A stretch of 64,000 nt of DNA from Scatomorpha sp040765295. GTDB taxonomy: Bacteria; Bacillota; Clostridia; Oscillospirales; Oscillospiraceae. Position 1 is the stretch's first letter. Every line of letters starts with the position of its first letter. Below are positions 35,443-43,737 of the stretch, piece after piece. The translations under genes and the position numbers were made by a program. The notes below the pieces were generated by a model. The model worked only from the letters and a program-made list of their open reading frames with translations, did no database searches and was not told the origin of the DNA. The stretch covers positions 1,178,001 through 1,242,000 of the forward strand of contig JAXGSB010000001.1 of assembly GCA_040765295.1 (NCBI GenBank), given 5' to 3'.

Positions 35443-36909
35443 ATGAAGCGCATTTTACTCATTGCTGTACTTATATTTTCCGTTTTTATTTTGTCTGCCT
35501 GCGGAGAGGAAATCGTATTTAAAAACGGAACTCATAACTCCTATGCAAAAGAGCTTGCCTTGGTGATAGAGGCTGAAGAAGTCCCTCTGCTTGATAATTT
35601 TACAAAACTTAAAACTTTGGATTTAAGCGGCAGCACTTGCTATAAGGAGATTGAAGCTTATAAAGAGGCTCATCCTGATGTTGCGCTCACCTATACTGTT
35701 GACCTCGGCAATATCGCTGTGCCGTTCGATACCGAGAGTCTGGTCATTAATGAGGGTGAAGCAAAGATTGAAGCCCTTGTAAATAATCTTGAGTATTTAC
35801 GCAGCTTAAAATCCTTGGATCTTAGCAATATTATTCTTTCAAGAGAGCAGATAGAAGCTCTTTTGAACAAGTATCCGAACCTTGATATAAAAAAATCAAT
35901 TTCCCTTTTTGGAAAGGAGTATTCCTATGACACAAAGGAGTTGGAGCTTTCGGATATAAAACCTGAAGATATCACCTTGCTTGGCAATAACATGGAGCAT
36001 CTCCTCTACCTTGAGAAAATAAAGCTCAACGCTCCGCCGGACGGAAGTTCATACGCCCTTTCGGATTTGGAAGCGCTCAGTAAGACTGTTCCGGGGCTTA
36101 CTATAGATTACAGTTTCAATTTCTACGGACTGGATATTTCTTTGGCGGATACAAGCATGGAGTTTGACGGCGTTCATTTCGGCACAGAGGCGCTTCCGGA
36201 GATAAGAAGCCTGCTCTCTCTAATGCCCAATCTTGAATATCTTAAGCTTGCCGATGCCGGTATTCCCAGTGAGGAAATGCAGGCCCTTAAAGAGGAATTC
36301 CCCAGTGTTAAAATTATTTGGAGAGTTTACTTCGGTGAGTACATGCACTGTCTGACCGACGAGGAGACAATAAGGGCCATTTTCAGACTTAACGACAAAA
36401 ATTGTCACGAACTCAGATATTGTGAAGATGTCAAGTATATGGATATCGGACATAACTCGGATTTAACCGATACCAGCTTTATTGCTCACATGCCGAAGCT
36501 TGAGATAGTTATTCTTTCCGGCAGCCCTTTCACTGACACCTCCCCCTTTGCCAATTGCCCCAACCTTCAGTTCTTAGAGCTTGTTTGGTGCGGAAATGTG
36601 AAAGAGATAAGCTCCCTCAAAAACTGCACCAATCTTGAATATCTGAATTTATGCTACAACCAGGTTACCGACCTAAGCCCTCTGGATGATCTGCCGCTAA
36701 AGAGGTTTATGTATTACTCTCCTAAGCTTACTGCTCAGCAGCAACAGGAATTTATCGCAAAACACCCCGACTGCTGGACAAACTTCAGCGGACTTAACCC
36801 CTATGTCCTTGGCTGGCGTTATGACGATCAGGGCTTCACTTGGTGCGATATGTATAAGAAGGTCCGTGAGGTGTTCAGATATGAGGAAAACTTCTATAAC
36901 AACAGCTAA
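35443..36909 (+). CDS. Leucine-rich-repeat lipoprotein A
   Basis: 488-aa predicted lipoprotein: signal peptide with lipobox LSAC (Cys20), then repeated LRR-like units (LKTLDLSGSTCYKEIEAY, LKSLDLSNIILSREQI, LEYLKLADAGIPSEEM, VKYMDIGHNSDLTDTSF, LEIVILSGSPFTD, LEYLNLCYNQVTDLSPL) and a conserved tail with DCWTNFSG and YEENFYNNS. AAGGTG precedes the ATG at 8 nt. LRR surfaces usually bind proteins or glycans; the ligand is unknown. It is convergent with an Lgt-like gene and has two paralogues (B and C) 4.5 kb away. Confidence 0.82.
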   Translation: MKRILLIAVLIFSVFILSACGEEIVFKNGTHNSYAKELALVIEAEEVPLLDNFTKLKTLDLSGSTCYKEIEAYKEAHPDVALTYTVDLGNIAVPFDTESLVINEGEAKIEALVNNLEYLRSLKSLDLSNIILSREQIEALLNKYPNLDIKKSISLFGKEYSYDTKELELSDIKPEDITLLGNNMEHLLYLEKIKLNAPPDGSSYALSDLEALSKTVPGLTIDYSFNFYGLDISLADTSMEFDGVHFGTEALPEIRSLLSLMPNLEYLKLADAGIPSEEMQALKEEFPSVKIIWRVYFGEYMHCLTDEETIRAIFRLNDKNCHELRYCEDVKYMDIGHNSDLTDTSFIAHMPKLEIVILSGSPFTDTSPFANCPNLQFLELVWCGNVKEISSLKNCTNLEYLNLCYNQVTDLSPLDDLPLKRFMYYSPKLTAQQQQEFIAKHPDCWTNFSGLNPYVLGWRYDDQGFTWCDMYKKVREVFRYEENFYNNS

Positions 36910-36916
36910 AAGTTCA

Positions 36917-36952
36917 GCTGGCTCCGGATTTCCGGAGCCAGCAAGTTTTTTT
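36917..36952. terminator. Bidirectional terminator, copy 1
   Basis: Perfect 12-bp stem GCTGGCTCCGGA / TCCGGAGCCAGC with a 2-nt loop (36917-36942), T7 run on the plus strand. Serves LRR lipoprotein A and the opposing Lgt-like operon. The same stem recurs at 42701-42726. Confidence 0.85.
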
Positions 36953-36959
36953 GTTTAAA

Positions 36960-37952
36960 CTATTCAATCAAAGCTTCTTTTGAACTTTGAATGGTATTTT
37001 GAAATGAAAATATTACAAAGACTATTTCCACAAGCGCCAAAAACATCATTGAATACGCAAAGATGTATTGATCGCCGTGACGCTGCACATAGTACTCCAT
37101 GAAACCGCAAAACGCTGCGCTGAGTAAGCCTAGGAAGAAAATTAAAAATTGCTTGCCTTTTTTAACTGTTTTCCAAGAGCTTACGAGCACCCTTATGAAA
37201 GATATTATTATCAGCAATATAAGAATACTTCCGGAACAAATTTGAACAAGACTTACAAATCCGTTCGAGCGCAAATATAGAGAATCGTATCTTGTGCTGT
37301 CTAAAAGCATTTGTGAGGCCGAATACAGAACCACAAACCTGAAAAACACATCGCCGTCTGTATATTTCTGTCTTTTATTATTATAGCTGTAATAGATCAT
37401 GAGATAGACTGCAATTAAAAAACAGGCCACAGCTTGAGCATAAAAGCATGCAAATCTTATCTCTTCGCTTCCGCTTACGGGGTCTTTAATTATCGTAGTC
37501 AAAAACGGAATATATTCCTCTACAACAAATCCCCGGTTGCTGATCAGATAACGGGCGGCAAGTCTGCCTATGGATATACCCAATGCAGCCGAAATTGCCG
37601 CTGCATCCAAGAGTTTGCGAAGATTTTTTGTTATGCCGAATATTCTAAAAAGCAAGGCGACCAGAGCTGTTCCGAAAAATACTCCGATGAGGGCATAGCC
37701 TCCCTCATAAAACTTTGTGAAAGCCATCTCCAAGCTTTCATAGGCATCGGTTTTAAGATACCAGTGAAGCAGTCTTGCAAAGATAAGCGATACAATTATT
37801 GAAAGTATTACAAAAAGCTGCTTTTCAAAATATCTTTTTTCGTTTTTATATATTGAAAGAAAAGACACAACCGCGCAAAAAACGGCAAGCGCAGTTATTA
37901 TTGAGCTCCAATATATTCTGAAAACATCCGTACTTATTGCAAGATTTTCCAT
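36960..37952 (-). CDS. Lgt-like integral membrane protein, copy 1
   Basis: 330-aa protein with about seven membrane segments that resembles prolipoprotein diacylglyceryl transferase in layout: GGYALIGVFFG (about 84-94) stands where Lgt has HGGL, LLDAAAISAALGISIGRLAARYLISNRG matches the D-x-x-x...GR-x-x-NF-x-N-x-E region without the Asn and Glu, and FRFVVLYSASQMLLDSTRYDS matches the F-x-x-E-x-x-R-x-D-S segment. The catalytic His is missing, so canonical Lgt activity is doubtful. Start at 37952 (ATG one base after the stop of the NAGPA-like gene, TAATATG). An upstream ATG at 37991 lies inside that gene. Confidence 0.65.
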   Translation of the reverse strand: MENLAISTDVFRIYWSSIITALAVFCAVVSFLSIYKNEKRYFEKQLFVILSIIVSLIFARLLHWYLKTDAYESLEMAFTKFYEGGYALIGVFFGTALVALLFRIFGITKNLRKLLDAAAISAALGISIGRLAARYLISNRGFVVEEYIPFLTTIIKDPVSGSEEIRFACFYAQAVACFLIAVYLMIYYSYNNKRQKYTDGDVFFRFVVLYSASQMLLDSTRYDSLYLRSNGFVSLVQICSGSILILLIIISFIRVLVSSWKTVKKGKQFLIFFLGLLSAAFCGFMEYYVQRHGDQYIFAYSMMFLALVEIVFVIFSFQNTIQSSKEALIE

Positions 37953-37953
37953 A

Positions 37954-39072
37954 TTATCCCCCGCTTGGAAGCGCCGTAGCGAAATACACAATATCGCTTA
38001 CTTTTCTTTGCGAATTGAATACAACACGATTTATAACTTGGTTATTCATAACTAAAACCGCAGTTTGTCCGCCGTCTAAGGCATATGCATGTTTTGCGCC
38101 CATTGAGTGTATCGCATGGGCAAACTCCATAAGCGTTGGCACATGCAAATTAAATTTTTCTCCGGACGCAACAACTATCATATAGTGCAAGTCATCCATT
38201 TGTACAAGGGCCGAGCGAGCATAGCGATCTTTTACCTCTCCCAAAGCGTAGTGGGGGGGTGCTACATTCTCATAATTTTCTACCAAAACCGGTCCAAAAC
38301 AGATGCTGAAGCGCGCCGCCTTAACCAAGGGCTCATGCTCTGCATCCTCAAAGCTGAGTATTTCTCCTCTTTTTATAAAGCTCATATCTCCGTTTTCATC
38401 TATAAAACAGGTGTCAAGATATTCTCCTGAAGCCCTCATAAGCTTGTTCATATATACAATCACCCCGATATTTCTAAATCCATAGAAATCCCCGCTGGTG
38501 GCCACAACCGCATTTACAGTTTTAGCCATGTCGCTTGTGACATACTGATAGGGTGAGCCGAATTCACCGCCTGCCAGATACCTCCTCAGCTGAGATGCAT
38601 CGGCAATCTTTATCTCTGAAAGAGTATAGATGCTGCCGTTTATATACTGCTTCCATGTGACCGCAAAAATAGTCTTATCTAAATAAAACTTTACAGGCTG
38701 ACCGTTAAGTGTTTGAATTTCGGTATTGAAAAACAGTTTTTGACCATTCAGAATTTTCTTGGCTTTTTCATTGATTATCACGCCGCTTTGCGATGCCGGA
38801 AGCTCGAAATAATAGTCGGGGTTTGGCAGGGGAGCTATTATATCCGAATCGGAAAGCTTGTAAACTTTATCGAGCTCCAATATGTCATCCAATCCGTAGT
38901 TTACAATATCGTCTATAGTCTTCTCATACTTATCACTGCATTCTGTATATGAAAAGTTTTCTCTTTCCTCTACTTCAACTTTAACTGCCAGATTGTTCAA
39001 AATCCAAAAAAGAGACAAGAGAAATAAAATAGTAAAAACAAAAGACAGTATTATTTTTAAAGGTTTATTCAT
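37954..39072 (-). CDS. NAGPA-like phosphodiester glycosidase-domain protein, copy 1
   Basis: 372-aa protein with one N-terminal membrane anchor (about 6-28) and an extracellular phosphodiester glycosidase (DUF2233/NAGPA) domain: VNAVVATSGDFYGFRN, DTCFIDENGDM, RSALVQMDDLHYMIVVASG, and GAKHAYALDGGQTAVLVMNN, where the Asp-Gly-Gly is the family signature. The family includes the human enzyme that uncovers mannose-6-phosphate; bacterial members act on cell-surface glycans. GAGGTGAG precedes the ATG. About 85% identical to copy 2. It is co-transcribed with the Lgt-like gene. Confidence 0.75.
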   Translation of the reverse strand: MNKPLKIILSFVFTILFLLSLFWILNNLAVKVEVEERENFSYTECSDKYEKTIDDIVNYGLDDILELDKVYKLSDSDIIAPLPNPDYYFELPASQSGVIINEKAKKILNGQKLFFNTEIQTLNGQPVKFYLDKTIFAVTWKQYINGSIYTLSEIKIADASQLRRYLAGGEFGSPYQYVTSDMAKTVNAVVATSGDFYGFRNIGVIVYMNKLMRASGEYLDTCFIDENGDMSFIKRGEILSFEDAEHEPLVKAARFSICFGPVLVENYENVAPPHYALGEVKDRYARSALVQMDDLHYMIVVASGEKFNLHVPTLMEFAHAIHSMGAKHAYALDGGQTAVLVMNNQVINRVVFNSQRKVSDIVYFATALPSGG

Positions 39073-39082
39073 CGGCTCACCT

Positions 39083-39736
39083 CTAGTTTAGTCCGAATAT
39101 GAGGTTTGAAAGCTCTTTGTTGAGAACAATCTTCCACTCATCTCCGTCTTTTTCAAACAAAATACCCACCATGTTTTCAGTTAAATAGTCAGACGCCTCC
39201 AGCTTATTTAAAATAATATTGCTCAGTTGCGTTTTTATATATGTTTCGTTATACGAGCCTGACTGGTCAAAAAGCTCTGCGGATCCTGTTTCGGACTTCA
39301 ACTTGCTTTTTATAAACTCCCCAAGTTCGTCAACAGAATCGCGCACTATCTTTTTTACATCCAAGTACTCTGCGGAAATGTTGATTACTACCCCGCTTCC
39401 GTCCTTAGTTCTGAAAGCATATTTTTCTTCGAATGTAAAATTTTCAATATTCTTTTTAATGAGTAAATTTAAAAGCCTGTCATCAAAATTAAAACCTTTA
39501 AACTCTTCATCTGCTATGAGATGCCGGCTTAAATTATCTGTGTTTCCCTTTTTTAGCTCTGAAAAAAAATCTGCCAAAATAACACTTTGCTCGGAAGTGT
39601 CTAAAAGTATTAAAGGCTTCAGAAAAAATGAGGCTATAAAAATCAGCACACAGAGCGTAAAAACTGTTAGGGGCAAAAAGAAATTTACCTTTTCTCTCGC
39701 ATTTTCTTCTTTCAACTTTAACCATCCTAACTCCAA
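39083..39736 (-). CDS. Single-membrane-segment protein of unknown function, copy 1
   Basis: About 217 aa with one N-terminal membrane segment (PLTVFTLCVLIFIASFFL) and a soluble extracellular part rich in charged residues, ending GDEWKIVLNKELSNLIFGLN. The C-terminal half resembles small DUF4878-like extracytoplasmic folds only loosely; I do not recognise the family. No ATG start: the frame opens with TTG at 39736 or TTG at 39715 (AGGATGG 6-12 nt upstream); in copy 2 the homologous position has an ATG. First gene of the minus-strand operon. About 80% identical to copy 2. Confidence 0.65.
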   Translation of the reverse strand: MELGWLKLKEENAREKVNFFLPLTVFTLCVLIFIASFFLKPLILLDTSEQSVILADFFSELKKGNTDNLSRHLIADEEFKGFNFDDRLLNLLIKKNIENFTFEEKYAFRTKDGSGVVINISAEYLDVKKIVRDSVDELGEFIKSKLKSETGSAELFDQSGSYNETYIKTQLSNIILNKLEASDYLTENMVGILFEKDGDEWKIVLNKELSNLIFGLN

Positions 39737-39751
39737 CTAATTCCAATAGAC

Positions 39752-39779
39752 TTTACCATAAGTAAAGAAATTTGCAATA
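39752..39779 (-). promoter_or_regulatory. Promoter of minus-strand operon, copy 1
   Basis: Complement reads TTGCAA, 16 nt, TAAAGT; the same elements are conserved upstream of copy 2 (45538-45565) in otherwise diverging DNA. Confidence 0.45.
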
Positions 39780-39837
39780 TTTAAATTTAAAAACAGGTGA
39801 CAACTAAGACTCTTTCAATCAATTGCGTTCTCTTTTC

Positions 39838-39866
39838 TTGAAAGCAGCATAAACCTGCTATATAAT
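39838..39866 (+). promoter_or_regulatory. Promoter of LRR lipoprotein B (copy of ybaK promoter)
   Basis: TTGAAA (39838-39843), 17-nt spacer with GCAG...CTGC, TATAAT (39861-39866). Flanks from CTTTTCTTGAAAGCAG through TATAATGA match 34101-34135. Confidence 0.8.
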
Positions 39867-39890
39867 GAATTAACAAAACAGCAGTTATTT

Positions 39891-39920
39891 GTCGTGGGTG
39901 GATGTAAACAAGCTTGATAA
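39891..39920 (+). pseudogene. Remnant of the 3' end of ybaK
   Basis: GTCGTGGGTGGATGTAAACA and the following bases match the last codons of ybaK (34791-34815, encoding SWVDVSKLD) with few differences; in this copy they encode SWVDVNKLD. The sequence before it does not match, and just after it the DNA switches to the upstream sequence of LRR lipoprotein A. Confidence 0.7.
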
Positions 39921-39944
39921 TTATTTTAAAAAGGTGCTGATAAA

Positions 39945-41414
39945 ATGAAGCGTATTTTACTTATAACACTGCTTATTCTTTCCGTTTTTATTCTGTCTGC
40001 TTGCGGAGAAAAAATTGTTTTTAAAAGCGGAAGCTACAACTCTTATACAGAGGAGTTGGCCCTGGTGCTCGAGGCTGAAGAAATCCCTCTGCTTGATAGT
40101 TTTACAAAGCTTAAAACTTTGGATTTAAGCGGCAGCACTTGCTACAAGGAGATTGAAGCCTATAAAGAGGCTCATCCTGATGTTGCGCTCACCTATACTG
40201 TAGACCTCGGCAATATCGCTGTTCTGTTCGACACCGAGAGTCTTGCCATAAATGAGGGTGAAGCAAAGATTGAAGCTCTTGTAAATAATCTTGAGTATTT
40301 ACGCAGCTTAAAATCCTTGGATCTAAGCAATGTAGTTCTCTCAAGAGAACAGATGGAAGCTCTTTTAAACAAGTATTCTAATATTGATATTGCAAAATCT
40401 GTTTCACTTTTCGGGAATCAATACTCCTACGACACAAAAGAGCTGGAACTTTCGGAAATAAGCTCGGAAGAAATTGACCTTCTTGCTGAGAACGTAGAGC
40501 ATCTCCCCTATCTTGAAAAAATCAAACTCTCCGCTCCGTCTGACAGAAGCGCATATGCCTTTTCGGATCTTGAAGCGCTGTGTAAGGCCGTACCGGGAAT
40601 AGCTATTGATTATAGTTTTAATTTCTATGGACAGGAAATTTCTTTGGCGCAAACCCGTTTGGAATATGACGAAGTTTATTTTGGTACAGAGGCTCTTCCG
40701 GAGATAAGAAGTCTTATTTCTATAATGCCAAAGCTTGAATATTTAAAGCTTGCAGATGCAGGTATTCCCAGCGAGGAAATGCAGGCTCTCAAAGAAGAGT
40801 TCCCGAATATCAAAATTGTTTGGCGTGTTTATTTCGCCGATTATATGCATTGTCTTACGGACGAAGAAACCATCCGCGCTATATACAGACTAAAGGATAC
40901 AAACTGTTACGAGCTCAGATATTGTGAAGATGTAAAGTATATGGATATAGGCCATAACCCGACTTTAACCGATATAAGCTTTATTGCATATATGCCTAAG
41001 CTTGAGATAGCTATACTTACACACAGTCCTTTCACCGACACAACACCCTTCGCCAATTGCCCCAATCTTCAATTTTTGGAATTGGTTGTGTGTGAAAATG
41101 TGGAAGAAATCAGCTCTCTTAAAAATTGCACAAAGCTTGAATATCTAAATTTGTCTTATAGTCAAGTGACAGACCTGAGTCCTCTGGACGAACTGCCGCT
41201 AAAAAGATTTGTGTTCTATTATTCTAAGCTCACACCGCAGCAAAAGCAGGAATTTATCGATAAGCATCCCGATTGCTGGACAAACTACAGCGGATCTTGT
41301 CCCCTTACGCTTGGTTGGCGTTGTGACGATCAGGGTATGACTTACTGCGATATATATAGAAAAATCCGCAAGGTGTTCAAATATGATGAGTACTTCTTCT
41401 ACAACAACACTTGA
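39945..41414 (+). CDS. Leucine-rich-repeat lipoprotein B
   Basis: 489-aa paralogue of lipoprotein A, roughly 80% identical. Lipobox LSAC at the end of the signal peptide, the same LRR-like units (LKTLDLSGSTCYKEIEAY; LEYLKLADAGIPSEEM; LEYLNLSYSQVTDLSPL) and tail (DCWTNYSG, FKYDEYFFYNNT). RBS region AAGGTGCTGATAAA is identical to that of A. It overlaps lipoprotein C by 32 nt. Confidence 0.82.
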   Translation: MKRILLITLLILSVFILSACGEKIVFKSGSYNSYTEELALVLEAEEIPLLDSFTKLKTLDLSGSTCYKEIEAYKEAHPDVALTYTVDLGNIAVLFDTESLAINEGEAKIEALVNNLEYLRSLKSLDLSNVVLSREQMEALLNKYSNIDIAKSVSLFGNQYSYDTKELELSEISSEEIDLLAENVEHLPYLEKIKLSAPSDRSAYAFSDLEALCKAVPGIAIDYSFNFYGQEISLAQTRLEYDEVYFGTEALPEIRSLISIMPKLEYLKLADAGIPSEEMQALKEEFPNIKIVWRVYFADYMHCLTDEETIRAIYRLKDTNCYELRYCEDVKYMDIGHNPTLTDISFIAYMPKLEIAILTHSPFTDTTPFANCPNLQFLELVVCENVEEISSLKNCTKLEYLNLSYSQVTDLSPLDELPLKRFVFYYSKLTPQQKQEFIDKHPDCWTNYSGSCPLTLGWRCDDQGMTYCDIYRKIRKVFKYDEYFFYNNT

Positions 41415-42693
41415 CAAACATTTCTTAACATTTGCTAAGACCAGAGCTGCGCTATTGCTCTCTCTCATAGCAGCGGCTCTGTTGCTGTCCGCTTGCGGAA
41501 AAGAGATTGTGTTTTCTCGCGGCAGATTTAGTGTAGACTTAGAAAATCTAAACCTGGTTATAGAGCCGCATGAGTTTGAACTTTTAGAAAGCTTCACCCA
41601 GCTAAAAGCTCTGGACTTGAGCGGCAGCACTTGCTATAAAGAAATTGAAATATATAGAAAGTCGCACCCTGATGTCTCGGTATACTACACTGTGGCTTTG
41701 GGAGATTTTTCGCTGCCCTATGACACAGAAGAGCTAGACCTTGAGAGCCTTGGAATTAAATCTCCGGACGATCTTGCCGGGGCAGCAGAGCATTTTCCCT
41801 TCTTAAAAACAATTAGACTAGGAAGCGAAATTTCTTACAGTATCCCTGAACTAAAAAACTTCAGTTCTGCAGCAAACGGCGCAAACCTGGACTACAGCTT
41901 TGACTATCACGGCACACAGATATCTCTTCTTGACAGCAGGCTTGAGTATGACGGAGTTTATTTTGGTTTGGAGTCCTTGGACGAGATAAGAGATCTCATC
42001 TCTCTCATGCCGAATCTTGAGTATTTAAAGCTGGCAGATGCCGGCATTCCAAGCGAGGATATGCATACCTTAAAAAATGAATTTCCAAACGTCAAGGTAG
42101 TCTGGAGAGTCTATTTCGGAGAATATATGCACTGCCTGACCGACGAAGAGACAATAAGGGCCATTTTCAGACTTAACGACAAAAACTGTCACGATCTCAT
42201 GTATTGCGAGGATGTGAAATACATGGACATCGGGCATAACAGCTATCTTTGGAATACGGAGTTTATAAAGCATATGCCCAAACTTGAGATTCTCATTCTC
42301 TCGGGAAGTCCATTTACCGACACGAGTTTTTTGGCGTATACTCCGAATCTGCAGTTTTTGGAATTTGTGTGGTGCTCTTATGTGAGCGATCTCTCCCCAA
42401 TTACGAATTGTAAAAACTTGGAGTATTTAAATCTTTCATATAACAGCGTTACTGATCTCAGCCCCCTAGACGAACTGCCCTTAAAAAGATTTATGTTTTT
42501 ATCCTCGGGGATAAGCAAAGCAAAACAAGAGGAATTTATCGAAAAACATCCCGACTGCTGGACAAACTTTTATGGAGAAAACCCCTACTTTGTCGGCTGG
42601 CGCTATGATGATGAGAACTTCACACGCTGTGAAATTTATCAAAAAGTGAGAGATGTTTTCAGATACGAAGAAAATTTTTATAATAACAGCTAA
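41383..42693 (+). CDS. Leucine-rich-repeat lipoprotein C (shortened paralogue)
   Basis: 436-aa paralogue of A and B, more diverged and about 50 residues shorter: the second LRR pair of A/B (residues about 105-150) is absent. It has a longer N-terminal leader before the membrane segment and lipobox (LLLSACGKEIVF). The start ATG lies 32 nt inside the end of lipoprotein B in another frame; no ribosome site is obvious, which suggests coupling to B. The C-terminal third is nearly the same as A (DKNCHDLMYCEDVKYMDIGHN, YEENFYNNS). Confidence 0.78.
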   Translation: MMSTSSTTTLDKHFLTFAKTRAALLLSLIAAALLLSACGKEIVFSRGRFSVDLENLNLVIEPHEFELLESFTQLKALDLSGSTCYKEIEIYRKSHPDVSVYYTVALGDFSLPYDTEELDLESLGIKSPDDLAGAAEHFPFLKTIRLGSEISYSIPELKNFSSAANGANLDYSFDYHGTQISLLDSRLEYDGVYFGLESLDEIRDLISLMPNLEYLKLADAGIPSEDMHTLKNEFPNVKVVWRVYFGEYMHCLTDEETIRAIFRLNDKNCHDLMYCEDVKYMDIGHNSYLWNTEFIKHMPKLEILILSGSPFTDTSFLAYTPNLQFLEFVWCSYVSDLSPITNCKNLEYLNLSYNSVTDLSPLDELPLKRFMFLSSGISKAKQEEFIEKHPDCWTNFYGENPYFVGWRYDDENFTRCEIYQKVRDVFRYEENFYNNS

Positions 42694-42700
42694 AAGTTCA

Positions 42701-42736
42701 GCTGGCTCCGGAAATCCGGAGCCAGCAAGTTTTTTT
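42701..42736. terminator. Bidirectional terminator, copy 2
   Basis: GCTGGCTCCGGA (42701-42712) and TCCGGAGCCAGC (42715-42726), then a T7 run on the plus strand; identical stem to 36917-36942, with AA instead of TT in the loop. Confidence 0.85.
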
Positions 42737-42743
42737 GTTTAAA

Positions 42744-43736
42744 CTATTCAATCAAAGCTTCTTTTGAACTTTGAACGGTATTTTGAAATGAGAATATAAC
42801 GAAGACTATTTCCACAAGCGCCAAAAACATCATTGAATACGCAAAAATGTATTGATCGCCGTGACGCTGCACATAGTACTCCATGAAACCGCAAAACGCT
42901 GCGCTGAGTAAGCCCAAGAAGAAAATTAAAAATTGCTTGCCCTTTTTAACTGTTTTCCAGGAGCTTATGAGCACCCTTATGAAAGATATTATTATCAGCA
43001 ATATAAGAATACTTCCGGAACAAATTTGAACAAGACTTACAAATCCGTTCGAGCGCAAATATAGAGAATCGTATCTTGTGCTGTCTAAAAGCATTTGTGA
43101 GGCCGAATACAGAACCACAAACCTGAAAAACACATCGCCGTCTGTATATTTCTGTCTTTTATTATTATAGCTGTAATAGATCATGAGATAGACTGCAATT
43201 AAAAAACAGGCCACAGCTTGAGCATAAAAGCATGCAAATCTTATCTCTTCGCTTCCGCTTACGGGGTCTTTAATTATCGTAGTCAAAAACGGAATATATT
43301 CCTCTACAACAAATCCCCGGTTGCTGATCAGATAGCGGGCGGCAAGTCTGCCTATGGATATGCCCAATGCAGCAGCAATTGCCGCTGCATCCAAGAGTTT
43401 GCGAAGATTTTTTGTTATGCCGAATATTCTAAAAAGCAAAGCGACCAGAGCTGTTCCGAAAAATACTCCGATGAGGGCATAGCCCCCCTCATAAAACTTT
43501 GTGAAAGCCATCTCCAAGCTTTCATAGGCATCGGTTTTAAGATACCAGTGAAGCAGTCTTGCAAAGATAAGCGATACAATTATTGAAAGTATTACAAAAA
43601 GCTGCTTTTCATAATATCTTTTTTCGTTTTTATATATTGAAAGAAAGGACACAACCGCGCAAAAAACGGCAAGCGCAGTTATTATTGAGCTCCAATATAT
43701 TCTGAAAACATCCGTACTTATTGCAAGATTTTCCAT
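42744..43736 (-). CDS. Lgt-like integral membrane protein, copy 2
   Basis: 330 aa, differing from copy 1 at four residues only (Phe/Tyr near 42, Ser/Ala near 120, Val/Ile near 254, Ile/Val near 322, all conservative). Same lack of the Lgt His-Gly motif and Asn/Glu of the catalytic region. Start at 43736, one base after the NAGPA-like stop. The near-identity contrasts with the drift of its operon partners. Confidence 0.65.
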   Translation of the reverse strand: MENLAISTDVFRIYWSSIITALAVFCAVVSFLSIYKNEKRYYEKQLFVILSIIVSLIFARLLHWYLKTDAYESLEMAFTKFYEGGYALIGVFFGTALVALLFRIFGITKNLRKLLDAAAIAAALGISIGRLAARYLISNRGFVVEEYIPFLTTIIKDPVSGSEEIRFACFYAQAVACFLIAVYLMIYYSYNNKRQKYTDGDVFFRFVVLYSASQMLLDSTRYDSLYLRSNGFVSLVQICSGSILILLIIISFIRVLISSWKTVKKGKQFLIFFLGLLSAAFCGFMEYYVQRHGDQYIFAYSMMFLALVEIVFVIFSFQNTVQSSKEALIE

Positions 43737-43737
43737 A

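Larger units (their letters stand above)
36893..37990. repeat. Near-identical segment, copy 1 (Lgt-like gene and terminator)
   Basis: This segment, covering the terminator, the Lgt-like gene and the junction with the NAGPA-like gene, is almost identical to about 42677-43774. The proteins differ at only 4 of 330 residues, and only scattered base differences are visible. Confidence 0.85.

Noticed and set aside
36960..43736. Calling the Lgt-like genes lgt
   Set aside because: The His-Gly motif and Asn/Glu of the catalytic region are missing; only a family-level resemblance is claimed.
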